Source: Chrysophaeum taylorii (lineage: Eukaryota > Sar > Pelagophyceae > Pelagomonadales > Pelagomonadaceae). Taken from it: a stretch of 22,248 nucleotides of DNA. A model generated the notes under the pieces. The model did not search any database and was not told the DNA's origin. It worked only from the letters and a program-made list of their open reading frames with translations. The stretch covers positions 1-22,248 of the forward strand of contig JAQMWT010000661.1 of assembly GCA_029834535.1 (NCBI GenBank), written 5' to 3'. Position numbers and translations under genes: made by a program. Below are positions 1-9,760 of the stretch, one piece after another; the stretch's first letter is position 1; each line of letters begins with the position of its first letter.

Positions 1-1745
1 CACTTGAAAGCGTTGTCCAGAGGGTACTCATAGCTTTTCATTTGCCTCCTGACCTTTATAGTTCTGTGTAGAAAGAGGGATGGGATGCGCTTCCTACAAT
101 TTCCAACAGGGGGAAGAGACGAGAGCAACTTGATAAGTAGCCCGGTCCCGAAAGACAGATTAGGAGCGTGCATACGGTTAAGGAGAGAGTAGACCGACTA
201 TCGCGCGGATACCTTTGCATTATAATTTGAAGGGGACGATATTGACATACGTGTCACGGGGAAGAATAGTCGATGCGTTAGCTTGTTGCATTTACGAAGC
301 TTACGAGCATTGAACGCCAGACTTTCCAGCTCAGTACGAACCGATAGGATCGTTGTTTAGAGAAACGTGGGATGTGATGAATAGTCCATCAAAGACCTGA
401 GGTGCTTGGTAGCGGTAACTACTGAGGGATGTGGAGCCAAGAAAGCGGTTTTCCAAGCGTCGGTTAGAAGACACAACGTTTGTTGTCCATTAGAAGATCT
501 TTACAGATTCCATAGGACGAACCGTCGCTATGGGGATCACCTAGCGGTAAAACATTCGGGATCGTGCGACTCTAGTTATATACAGGAATGAGCGTGTCTC
601 GTAAAGGTTACACCATTCCAAGAAAATTGAAATGGGGAGAGCGCTGTGATCCGAGGTATCTCGATATAACGATAGATCTCCACGTGAGCGTTAAGATGAG
701 TATAAGAGTTTTAAATTTGATTGAAGACAGCTTCATCAGTGTGTAACTTGCGTTGCCCTAATTGAAAGCAGGGGGGGGGAATTTTCGGACAATCATGGGC
801 AAAAACCAATAACAGTTTAGAGACATATTCGCTTAAAACGTAGATTTAAACTCAGGTACATCGATACAAATGAAACCGGACAAAACCAAACCACAAAGGA
901 CACTGTCTCATAGTAAGTAGAGGCCAAAGCATACAGCAAGTAATTTTATTGGTTGTGCAGGGATTGCATAATTTTCTCTAGTTTAGAAACACGACATAGC
1001 GAGAGCGGGCCTTTCCTGGACTCGCGGAGTTCCAAGATATGTATAAACAAAAACCCCAGCATAATTTCGCAGTGTTTGATACCATCGACATAGACAAGGA
1101 CCTGTACCCCTTGCATTTAGCAACTAAACAGGTATCGCTAAGAAAGTAAGGGACATGTGGGGACAGCCTCAATTTAATTCAGGACGTCACAAGGGTGTAC
1201 GAAAGACCTTTGGTATAAAGTCGTATCCAGTCTTACTGGCACAACCGTTTTGAGAGGGAAAAAAAAAGAGCTCTCAAAAAGAAAACCAAAAAGAAAAGAA
1301 CAAAGTTGACGTGCCAAGAAGTCTGTAAATGTTAGGCAGGATCGTCATCAGGTATTTAAAATCGTTACCTTGTTACAGCTTCCAGTGAGCGAAAGATAGA
1401 GAGCAACTTCGCTGTGCAAAGGATTGGATTATATGCCGAGCATTTCGCTGGGAACTTCAGATGAACAAAGCAACATACGCCCCGCATATGGGGCTTGTCA
1501 TGGATGCCTGCGCCGCGTTGGCAATTGCAGCCACCTAGTTGAATTATCTGGAAAAACGCAACCTGCAGAATCTTATCAACGATCTTTGTTCTTGTTTAGA
1601 TATATCGGTGGAATATTGTTTTGTATTTTTGACTGAGTGGCCCTATTAGGATAGTTAGAGCAACGGAAATAAAGATGATCGCAGCATTCGCACACTAAGA
1701 GAGGGGTTTCTAAGTGCGGGTTCTATGTCATTACGCGATTGTTTC
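1..1745. other. Gene-free AT-richer DNA, probable decayed repeats
   Basis: No gene can be supported here. Open stretches are short and stop-riddled in all frames. One open stretch at 588-746 (+) reads RKLKWGERC then YLDITIDLHV, faintly like the segment of DIRS-type or related reverse transcriptases with a [FY]LG..ID pattern. It is too short to call. A second stop-interrupted stretch around 1415-1640 reads like protein (for example MNKATYAPHMGLVMDACAAL) but I do not recognise it. The base composition is clearly lower in GC than the gene-bearing DNA to the right. Confidence 0.5.
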
Positions 1746-1769
1746 AAAAAAAAAAAAAAAAAAAAAAAA
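1746..1769 (+). repeat. A24 homopolymer tract
   Basis: An uninterrupted run of 24 adenines. An AATAAA hexamer lies at 1668-1673, about 70 bases upstream, so the tract could be the 3' tail of a retroposed transcript or non-LTR element. The spacing is longer than usual for cleavage and polyadenylation, and no target-site duplication was found by eye, so simple homopolymer slippage is equally possible. Confidence 0.8.
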
Positions 1770-2280
1770 CCGTAGGCTTATTGAACAAGACCAACAAACA
1801 AATCAACATGCATTTAAAACAGTACGTGAGACAGAGAATGGAATTAGTTCTCGAGCAGTCAGTCTCTTTGTTGGGGGGAGGGAAGAAAAGACACCCTACA
1901 AGTTCCGCGGCTTGTAGAAGGAACAAATTTTGTAATTTATTAGTTAGTGAGTGCATGTGACCGTGACCGACCCAACTCGGTCACAAACCAATTCACTGGT
2001 GGAGCCCATACCGTCACACACAATATGTACGAGCCACGCCACACACAAGTTGTCGCATTGTCTCGTGAGCCTGCGTACAGTGACCATTCGATTTATACTA
2101 ACAACCCAGTTGGGCTGGTGGGACACAACTACGCATAAAACTCGGCCGCATACCCTGGAGGGATGTAGATTGACCCTCGCCTGGAATGGTGAGTAACTGC
2201 GTGCAGTCTTGCAATTAGAGTAAGAGAGGTCGTGCGTGTAGAGAACCATGCAGCTTGTCAACAAAAATATCACTACACAC
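1770..2280. other. Gene-free stretch with one perfect hairpin
   Basis: No recognisable gene. The one clear structure is a perfect 8-base inverted repeat, GTGACCGA at 1963-1970 and TCGGTCAC at 1977-1984, with a 6-base loop. Opposing open frames cover 1944-2273 but neither resembles a known protein. Confidence 0.4.
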
Positions 2281-2960
2281 AGGGTAGGGAGAAAAGGAAA
2301 AAGGAAAAGTAGCTAAGAAAGCTTAATAAAAGGCACCTCTCTTAAGTGACATTTCGATGTCCCAATCACAATAAAAAACGTTTCCACGAAGGAGAAACGG
2401 GAGGAAAAGGGACACACGGAATCTCTGGTATAATAAACAGCGGGACAGAGACGCACGCTGACCCGCGGTACGCACCTGGGAGGAGGGAGCCTCGACTACA
2501 CGCGCGAGTATTGAAAAAGAGCTTCAGAGAGACTCGGTTCGGCAGAGTCGATAGATCTATCATAAAAAAGGAGGGCGACTGGGAAGCTATGTAAGGAAAA
2601 GGAAGAAAGCAGAGAGGGAACCTATAGACGGAGAGAATCATTAAAGATAGCAGGGAGGAAAACTCTCAGAGTGAAAGCGACGAAGAAAAGAGCAAAAAAG
2701 AAAGAAGCTCGAGAGGCTGGTGCATAAAAAGAGAAAGTAGGGAAGGGGCAGAGGGGTGGAATAGCCTCGGGCGCACGACAGTGTAGGTGGGACCGCGGAG
2801 CTCGGGGAACAGGGTGGCGCCGCAGTCTTGACCACGCGCGTGTCCGGGGAGAAGCAGGGGAGGACGTACGGTACCGGTCTGAGGGTGGGCCAAGGCGGCA
2901 CTACGGCGCACAACGGCCAGCAACACCAACGACAGGAAAAAAAAAAAAAATGGGACAGTG
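2281..2960 (+). other. Purine-rich strand, no gene recognised
   Basis: The plus strand is strongly purine-biased over roughly 700 bases, with many runs such as GGAAAAGGAAGAAAG and an A-rich tract near 2938-2950. Small open frames exist on both strands (2346-2594 + and 2641-2974 -), but their translations are compositionally driven (Lys/Arg/Glu or Phe/Leu/Ser/Pro) and match no family I know. It may be an untranslated or repeat-derived segment. Confidence 0.4.
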
Positions 2961-4082
2961 CGACCAAGACCCACAGCAGGACACGGGCGCGAAGAAGCTA
3001 CCCGGCGAAATTGCCCACCAGCGCCGGAGCAGAAGCCACCCCTTAGACCCCCGCAGATAAGCTACGACATATGCTGCCATCCTTACACCAATTAAAGAAA
3101 GATTCAGTCCTTATCCCTGCGGCGCACCTAACACCGAAACACAATGATGGCACGCGAAACTCAACTAGCGCGTGCTCTAACGTCTCTCACTCCCACCACG
3201 ACTAATTGCAAGCAACCCGGACAACGAGCCCTTATCGCAATGACAGAACCATTAAAACGCAGTTATCTTTACTAGATAACATTCGCAGGTCGTCAAAATG
3301 CATCAGACACCATAATAAAACCGACGGACATCGCTGTATTTTTGTCATATAGCACTTTCCGTCGCTAGCGCGTCAATTGATGAGGGAAAAAGGGAATGGG
3401 ACGGAAAGGGAAATACAAGCTCCCGCCAAATAGTATAATGAAGCACAGCGAGTGTCAATCGATGCAGGCAGCTCATCACCTCCACACAGCTTGTCTGATT
3501 GCACAATGAACGTGTGTTTCTTCATTGGAGCTACACACGCTCCTTACACCAGACGCTGCCGATGTCCTTCCTTTCGTCTGTCATATCACCCTTTGGCACC
3601 TTGAGTGATGCAATGACTACGCTACACACCAACACTGCTAAACAACCTATCCGCCAATGATCATACATTCTCCTTCTCCAGAGGTTATGAAAACAAAAAA
3701 AAAAAAGAACGTGGACGATAAACGAGATGGTGAAATGGGAGACCCACCGCGGATGTTGAAGACCGAACGGCGTCGGCGCAACACAAACCACGCTCGACGC
3801 TCACAAGGAAGGGGTCCCTGTTCGGGGATTGGTTGGTGTTGCCACTGGAGTCCGGGTCGCGTAGGAGGAGTGACCCGGGCCGCGTCAAGAACGGCGGAAT
3901 GCACGAACCATCTGGGCAGAGAGACGGTTCTGAGAAGGGTTCCCGAAAGAAGAGCACACTTGAGGTTTGCGGACACGGGAACTTTCACGAAGATCAAATG
4001 TAACCTATCTACAAGAGGGTTTTCTCTCGTAATACGGCTTCCCTCCTTCCTTCCTCCCCTCCGCATTATAATATTCAGGACT
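2961..4082. other. Gene-free stretch, unresolved
   Basis: Opposing open frames overlap almost completely at 3647-4130 (157 and 158 codons). Neither contains a recognisable domain, and both include low-complexity segments arising from the same A/T-rich tracts. Composition is intermediate between the AT-richer left flank and the GC-rich right side. I see no RNA gene or mobile-element ORF. Confidence 0.35.
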
Positions 4083-4351
4083 ATATGGACGAGAAACCCA
4101 TATCCGAGGCTCTTTTCCAACATGGAGTAGGCCTCCAGGTGCGTACCGTCAGGTACGGGGTTTTCTGTTTAATTAACAGAGGCTTCGTTCCTCGTTGTCA
4201 GTGTAAACGCTTCTATGGGACCTAATGTCCTTAAGGAGTTAGGGCTTAAATCCCTACCTTGTGTAGGAGCATGTGGCGAGCGGAATGGTCTGTACACGCC
4301 TAAGACTGCACGCAGTCTCTACCATGTACCCGGAGAGGATCAAATCTCTCC
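4083..4351 (+). other. Hairpin cluster, candidate structured RNA or regulatory DNA
   Basis: Five perfect 6-base-pair hairpins occur within 269 bases: ATATGG/CCATAT (4083-4088 and 4098-4103), CGTACC/GGTACG (4142-4147 and 4152-4157), TCTGTT/AACAGA (4164-4169 and 4175-4180), AGACTG/CAGTCT with loop CACG (4303-4308 and 4313-4318) and GGAGAG/CTCTCC (4332-4337 and 4346-4351). The fourth is enclosed by an outer stem ATGGT/ACCAT (4285-4289 and 4321-4325). CCCTA at 4252-4256 can pair upstream with TAGGG (4240-4244), or overlapping CCTAC can pair downstream with GTAGG (4263-4267), so the two are mutually exclusive. No known RNA family is recognised. The cluster lies about 500 bases upstream of the symporter start. 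The strand is assumed. Confidence 0.3.
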
Positions 4352-4857
4352 AGTTGGGGCAGAGGCTAGGGACGAGGACGGACTTGTTGATGGTGGACCG
4401 CCACTGCGGACCGCGGTCTTGTGCTGCGAGGTCGTGCAAAAGCGTCGCAGGCCGCGGACGTGTTGGTCCACGAACAATCGACCTGTCCGTTGCGTTCTGC
4501 CCAACCGAGCGAACCCCCTCCCAGCGCGGACTTTCCGGGTGCTAACCGGCCAGCCCGGGAGACGAGCAGGCACCGTCTCACTCCGGGACGGCCGGGGCCG
4601 CCGCAGGGAGCACGCGTGATAGGCGCCGTCCTCCATCGCAACCAACGGTTAACGATCGCAGGGTTAGGAGGGGGGAAACGGCGCGAGGACATCATAAACA
4701 CCAGGTCGACGCCGTGCGCGTTTCATACGCGAGTAGAGAGAGGCAGACGTGTGCACACTTCGTGTCGAAAGAAAAGAAAAGAAAAGAAAGAAAAAAGGAG
4801 GGCCTGCCACGTCAGTCAGTCAGCTTCCCGGCGTCAGAAGGTCAGGAAACGGACACG
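4352..4857 (+). other. Upstream region of the symporter gene
   Basis: GC-rich DNA with overlapping open frames on both strands but no recognisable protein. The last 120 bases contain a purine-rich AAAGAAAAG repeat (about 4769-4800). The symporter frame is open upstream to 4714, but the translated extension (Arg/Lys/Glu-rich) is unlike the family N-terminus, so this is taken as promoter and 5' untranslated DNA. Confidence 0.35.
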
Positions 4858-6069
4858 ATGGCGTCGTCGAAAGACGAAGAGGTAGGCGTCGCGGCGAGGT
4901 TTTGTTCAAAGGCGATCGCGACGTACGACGCAAACTCATTCCTCGTAAATGTCGTGGTGGTCATCGGACTCGCGTACGCGGCGCCGGGCGTGGGTCTCGC
5001 GCTCGCCCCATCGATCAGCGCGTCGCGCGTCGCCGTGGGGATTATCTTCCTGATGACGGGGCTGTCCCTCCGCACCGGCGAGCTCGCCAAGGCTTTCGCT
5101 AACGTCAAGTTCAACGCGTTCGTGCAGATTTTCAACCTCGGTCTGATGCCAGTGGTGACGCGAGGGATTGGCCAGGGCCTGCGAGCGGCGCGAGCTCTAG
5201 ACCGCGACCTCGCGATCGGCGTGTTCATCTGTGGCGCTCTGCCGATGACGGTCAACATGGTCATCGTGTTGACAAAGTCGGCGAACGGCGACGAGGCCGC
5301 CGCCGTCTTTAACTCAGCGTTGGGCAACTGCCTGGGGATCGTCGTCACGCCGTTTTGGGTTCTCGTCATGCTCGGAAGGACGGCGAGCTTCAGTTTCGCG
5401 GAATTCGCGTCGAGGATCGCCCAGCGCGTCCTCGGTCCGCTGCTTGTCGGCCAGCTTCTCCAGTTCTACGCGCCAAGCGTCAAGGCCGCGGCCAAGCGAT
5501 ATAGGAAATACCTCAAGAAGCTCCAGGAGACGTGCCTCGTCTTCATCGTGTATTGCGCGTTTTGCGCCGTCGCAAGGGAGCGCCGTCGCAGCGATGGCAC
5601 CGCGCGACAGGGACCCGCCAAAATTATTGTCATGCTCGTCGTGCAGGGCGGTATTTTGTTCGCGTCGATGGCCCTCGCTTGGGTCCTCTTAGGGGCACTC
5701 TTCCCCGACGCGCCGCGGCTCCGAGTCATGGGCCTCTTCGGTTGCACGCACAAGACGGTCGCCATGGGGATCCCGCTGATCGACGCCATTTTCAGCGACG
5801 TCCAGCAGAGCCGCGTCGGCATTTTCCTGCTCCCCCTGTTGATCTACCATCCGGCCGAGCTTGTCGTGGGCTCGGCGCTCTCCTCGAGACTCGCTGCGTG
5901 GGTTGAAGCCCAAGAAGCGCACGGCGGTGGTGGTGGTGGCAAGGAGAACCCGGTGCCGCTGCAGACCGAAGCAGAGGGAGACGAGGAAGCGCAGGCTGAG
6001 AGCGTCGAGCTCGTTGTCCTCGGCGAGGACGCCAAAGAAGGGAGCCACGGGACGACCTCCGGCCCCTGA
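4858..6069 (+). CDS. SLC10A7/BASS4-like membrane transporter
   Basis: A 403-residue polytopic membrane protein of the bile acid:sodium symporter superfamily, SBF-like subgroup (relatives: animal SLC10A7, plant BASS4). Hydrophobic segments run from about residue 28 to 345. Two family signatures are visible: the block NMVIVLTKSANGDEAAAVFN (about 133-152) followed by GNCLGIVVTPFWVLV, and CTHKTVAMGIPLI (about 296-308), the counterpart of the SHKT..LG.P motif. The tail from 350 is Gly- then Glu/Ala-rich and probably cytosolic. ATG 4858 was chosen because the hydrophobic core starts soon after it; an open extension to 4714 is basic low-complexity. The symporter fold implies Na+-coupled organic anion or metabolite transport, but the substrate cannot be read from sequence, and animal SLC10A7 acts in calcium and Golgi glycosylation homeostasis. 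Membrane location (plasma, Golgi or plastid) is undetermined. No intron is needed. Confidence 0.88.
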   Translation: MASSKDEEVGVAARFCSKAIATYDANSFLVNVVVVIGLAYAAPGVGLALAPSISASRVAVGIIFLMTGLSLRTGELAKAFANVKFNAFVQIFNLGLMPVVTRGIGQGLRAARALDRDLAIGVFICGALPMTVNMVIVLTKSANGDEAAAVFNSALGNCLGIVVTPFWVLVMLGRTASFSFAEFASRIAQRVLGPLLVGQLLQFYAPSVKAAAKRYRKYLKKLQETCLVFIVYCAFCAVARERRRSDGTARQGPAKIIVMLVVQGGILFASMALAWVLLGALFPDAPRLRVMGLFGCTHKTVAMGIPLIDAIFSDVQQSRVGIFLLPLLIYHPAELVVGSALSSRLAAWVEAQEAHGGGGGGKENPVPLQTEAEGDEEAQAESVELVVLGEDAKEGSHGTTSGP

Positions 6070-6325
6070 GGGAGGAGGTCCGGTCGAGGCGGGTCTCCGT
6101 AGTTTTTTTTTGGTTGTGTCAGCGAAGCAGGCTATTAGAGTAAGCATCTATGATGACCGGCAGGGGTAGATAGATAATCATATTGTGGATCCGCCGCCGC
6201 CCAAAACACCTCCTCAAGAGATGATGTTTTTGCCGTAGTTAAAAAATAGTTCACTCAGAAGTAGTAGAAAAAGGAGGCTGATCAGTCAAATCAACCTCAG
6301 AGGTCATCCATTTCCAACTATCATC

Positions 6326-8770
6326 ATGCCGCGGTGGTACAACAGGTCGACGGGGCAGGCGTCGCCCTTTCCCGTGGAGGCGCCGCCGTCGTCGTCGATC
6401 ACGGCGTTCGACCGGAAGAAGAACGCCGTCTTCGAGCAGCTCGAGGTGCCCGAGGTTGTTGGCGGCGGCGTGGTGACGAGGAGCGCGGCGGTGAGCGGAT
6501 CGAGGAGCGAGTTTGAAGTGAGCGTGAAGAACGAAGACGAGCTGCTCAAGTCGCTCTCCGGGACGGAGCTGACGCGATCGATTTTGGGCCATCAAAACGC
6601 GGCGAACGCCGTTCACGCGCGAGAGCTCGCTGCGCTGCAGCTCAAGTACGCGACGAAGAAGGACGAGCTGGTGGCGGCGCACGAGACGCACGAGCGGCTT
6701 CTGCGGCGGGACGCCGCCGCTCTGAGGGTCGAGGAGTTCGAGGAGCCGGTCCGGAGCATGTCTGATCTGCGCGTCCAGTACAACGCCCTGGTGCAGAAGG
6801 TGGCGACGTGGAGGAAAACGCACGAGCTGAGACTGCGGGAGGTGGTGGAAGCTCAGGAGACCGAGGCGGAGGGGCTGCGCCGCGAGCGGGACGCCCTGGT
6901 GACATCGTTGGGGGAAGTCGAGGCGACGTTCGAGGCGTCGGTGAAGACGCTCGAGACGCAGCTCCTGCTGCTGTTGCGGTCCAAGTTGGAGGTCGAGTTC
7001 CGAGGCCGCGTCGACAAGCAGCGGATCGAGATCGATCAGCTCACGTTGCGCCGCGACGAGCAGCACGACGCTTTGGCCAAGCTGCGCGCCGAGTACGGGG
7101 CCTTGGTCCGGCAGCTCGAGGACCAGCAGACGCAGCACGCCGCACACGTGGCGGCGGCGGCGCGCGAGGCGCTCGCGCGGCAGCGTGCGGATGCCGAGGG
7201 CGCGTTGGCGCGGCTCGCGGCCGACCAGGAAGAGGAGCGCGCCGCGCTCGAGGCCGATCTGGGGGAGTTGCGCGCGCAGGCCGAGAAGCTCGAACTCGAT
7301 CACGCGCAGTTTTTGGAACAGATGCGCAGGGCGCACGAGGCCGAGATGGACGAGGCTCGGAGGAAGCAGGACGCGGCGCTCGCGACGGAAAAGTCGCGGC
7401 GCGGCGCCGAGTCGGCCGACCAGATCGCCGCGCTCCGGCGGTCGCAGGAAGCCGAGCTCGCCGAGCTCCAGCGGCAGCTCGACGCGATCGACGCGCGGTG
7501 CGCCGCGGCCGCCGAAGCGATCGATCGCGCGCGCGCCGATTTGGACGGCGTCCTGAACCGGGCGCCGCGCGCGCGGGCCGAGCTCGAGGCGCGGCACCGC
7601 GCCGACATGGCCCAGCTCGCGGACGATCGCGACGCGGCCGCCAGGGCCCGCAAGGCCCGCGAGCAAGGGGACCTCGACGCCGCCGTCGAGGCTGCCGTCG
7701 CCGACGAGAAAGCGAGGGCCGCGGCCGAGTTAGAGCGCGACCGCCGCGAAGATCCCCAACTCCTGGCCCTCCGCGCCGAGATCGACCAGCTCAAGGCTGA
7801 TATTCTGGCCGCCGGAAACCGCAAGGACGCCGCCCTCGCCCAAAAAGAGGACGAGCTCAAAGCGCTCGCCGACTCGCACGAGGCGGAGATGGTCGCCCTC
7901 GTGCGCGAGGCCGAGGACGCCGACTCTCGGCTCCGCGCTTCGGCGCCCGACGACCGCGACGCCATATCCGAGGCGCAGGCGATGGCCCGGGACTTCACGC
8001 GCGAGCTCCTCGATGCCGACAAGGCGGCCACGGCCGACCAGCTCCGCGCCGACTGCGCCGCCTACGCCGACGCGCTCGCCGCCCTCCAGCGCGCCCTCGC
8101 CGCCGAGCGCAACGCCCACGGCGCACAAGTTCGAAGGCTCCAGGCCGAGCTCGACGCCAACGAGTCCGAGCTCGCGCTCTTGAGGTCGGAAGGGGCCCAC
8201 GACGACAAGACCGAGATATCCGAAGCCTTCTCCTCCGCGACGACGATCGTCGGCGCGACCCCGCGCGCGGTCGAACTTTCGATCGCCGGCTACCACCTCC
8301 TCGACGCGGACCACGTCGACGGCGACGACCCCGTTGCGGCCGAATGGCGTCGCCTCGTCGCCCAGGAAAAATCCAGGCTCTTGGGCTCTCCGGGCTCGGA
8401 TAACCTCGCGTCTGCGGAACGACGCCGCGAATTTTCTTCTTCTTCTTCTCCCAAACTAAAGGAATTCTGGAGCGGCGATGCCTCTCCAATTACTGCCTCG
8501 CCAAAGTCCCCGCCACCCGAACCCAAAAAAAAAACCAACAAGCCAACAACAACAACAAAGATGCAGCAGCGCCGGGGGGAGCACAAAACGCCCGAATCTG
8601 ATGCGGCGCGGGCGAATCACGACATGCTCCGCCGGATCAAGGCGCTGACCGACCAAGTCGCTACCATCGACAAACAGCTCGCGCAGCCGGGCCTCGACAA
8701 CGGTCTCCGCAAAAAGCTTTGCAAACGCAAGGCCGACGTCGAGGCTGACCTCGGCGAATTCTATGGGTAA
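6326..8770 (+). CDS. Long coiled-coil protein, unknown function
   Basis: An 814-residue single-exon protein. After a short N-terminal segment with basic, Pro and Ser residues (1-50), residues from about 85 to 620 are almost continuous Ala/Glu/Arg/Leu/Gln heptad-like helix with hardly any Pro or Gly, typical of a dimeric coiled-coil rod. It is followed by a low-complexity Ser/Pro/Lys/Thr linker (about 700-755, including SSSSS and PPPEPKKKTNK) and a short helical C-terminal module (about 760-814) ending FYG. I recognise no enzymatic domain. Such architecture is common in cytoskeletal, centrosomal or flagellar proteins, but that is inference from shape only. High GC codon use keeps long antisense frames open; those are shadows. 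It converges tail-to-tail with the H-NOX gene across about 1 kb. Confidence 0.85.
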   Translation: MPRWYNRSTGQASPFPVEAPPSSSITAFDRKKNAVFEQLEVPEVVGGGVVTRSAAVSGSRSEFEVSVKNEDELLKSLSGTELTRSILGHQNAANAVHARELAALQLKYATKKDELVAAHETHERLLRRDAAALRVEEFEEPVRSMSDLRVQYNALVQKVATWRKTHELRLREVVEAQETEAEGLRRERDALVTSLGEVEATFEASVKTLETQLLLLLRSKLEVEFRGRVDKQRIEIDQLTLRRDEQHDALAKLRAEYGALVRQLEDQQTQHAAHVAAAAREALARQRADAEGALARLAADQEEERAALEADLGELRAQAEKLELDHAQFLEQMRRAHEAEMDEARRKQDAALATEKSRRGAESADQIAALRRSQEAELAELQRQLDAIDARCAAAAEAIDRARADLDGVLNRAPRARAELEARHRADMAQLADDRDAAARARKAREQGDLDAAVEAAVADEKARAAAELERDRREDPQLLALRAEIDQLKADILAAGNRKDAALAQKEDELKALADSHEAEMVALVREAEDADSRLRASAPDDRDAISEAQAMARDFTRELLDADKAATADQLRADCAAYADALAALQRALAAERNAHGAQVRRLQAELDANESELALLRSEGAHDDKTEISEAFSSATTIVGATPRAVELSIAGYHLLDADHVDGDDPVAAEWRRLVAQEKSRLLGSPGSDNLASAERRREFSSSSSPKLKEFWSGDASPITASPKSPPPEPKKKTNKPTTTTKMQQRRGEHKTPESDAARANHDMLRRIKALTDQVATIDKQLAQPGLDNGLRKKLCKRKADVEADLGEFYG

Positions 8771-8982
8771 AAATACAGAGCCGGCCGCATCCTGCGTACG
8801 CGCCGACCGACCGGCCGACACTTAATATAACACTCTCGATGACTAGTTTTTCGAAACAAACAACCCCGCGCGATATCTCGGCGCCTAAAGCACGAGCACA
8901 ATACCAACTCGCCCATTCATATATTTACTAGCGACCTGTCGGTGTCGCCTCGAGTCGTCCATCCCATGATTTACCTCATCCA

Positions 8983-9013
<31 letters not shown>
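8983..9013. repeat. (GGC)n microsatellite
   Basis: About ten uninterrupted GGC triplets in the convergent intergenic region. Confidence 0.95.
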
Positions 9014-9687
9014 TTCTTGGGATTACTTACTTCTTGCCTACGCTGCGTGCACATGTTTGGCCCTTTTTGAGTTTTACGACTAGACTACCTGCCTACCTCC
9101 CGCGGTTAATTATAATTAATTAATCAAGCTCGAAGTGCATGCACATTTTTTTCAGTTGATTCCATGCTGCCTCTCCGGCGGAGTACAGCCTTTTATCAGT
9201 CGTTGTCTGACGAGCTCAAGTCGTCGTCGGCAGGGGGGTCCTCGCCGTGCGCTGGTAGGCAGCGACGACGCCCGCCAGCTCCAAGTCACAACCCTCTAAA
9301 CATACCCCGTAGGACATCCGGCCTCGCTGGTGGTGCTTCTCGTGACCTTCCCCTTCTTCGAATGACACCCACCCCGTCTCGGTCGTCTCTGCTTTGCCGC
9401 TTCGTCCCGGGAGAGGCCGCTCTCATTCGAATGGCTCAAAATTAAAAACTCGCCCCAAGAAAAACCGGCAGGGGCGCGACATTTTTTGGTCGCGGCAACG
9501 TCCTCTTCGGGTCTTGGGCTTGTTCCTACGTGTGGGTGCGGCTGTCGAGGCTTTGTCGCTGGCTCGGCGGCGCCCGGGGTCGACTTCTAGCGTGGTTTCG
9601 CAGGGTCGCGCGTCATCGCAAAAATAAAAAAGTGAGACTTCTTGAGATGATGGTCCTGGTGGCTCGTTGATTACGACGGCCACGCCA

Positions 9688-9722
<35 letters not shown>
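9688..9722. repeat. (CGT)n microsatellite
   Basis: About eleven to twelve CGT triplets just beyond the 3' end of the H-NOX/TIR-like gene. Confidence 0.95.
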
Positions 9723-9723
<1 letters not shown>

Positions 9724-9760
9724 AGGCCGCGGTCACACGCGCTTGCGGCAGAGACTAGAC

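Larger units (their letters stand above)
8771..9760. other. Convergent intergenic region with microsatellites
   Basis: This lies between the 3' ends of the coiled-coil gene (+) and the H-NOX gene (-). It contains a GGC repeat of about ten copies (8983-9013), an AT-only segment TTAATTATAATTAATTAAT (9106-9124) and a CGT repeat (9688-9722). Open frames at 9164-9445 (+) and 9423-10190 (-) match nothing recognisable. Confidence 0.5.

Noticed and set aside
3647..4130. Two opposing frames of about 157 codons
   Set aside because: They occupy the same bases on opposite strands, match no family and contain homopolymer-derived runs.
4421..4885. Plus-strand frame upstream of and overlapping the symporter start
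   Set aside because: Translation is Arg/Pro/Lys-rich low-complexity and overlaps the better supported symporter start.
6251..7666. 471-codon minus-strand frame opposite the coiled-coil gene
   Set aside because: Leu/Arg/Gly-rich translation produced by GC-rich antisense codons; no domain, and the plus-strand coiled coil fully explains the open frame.
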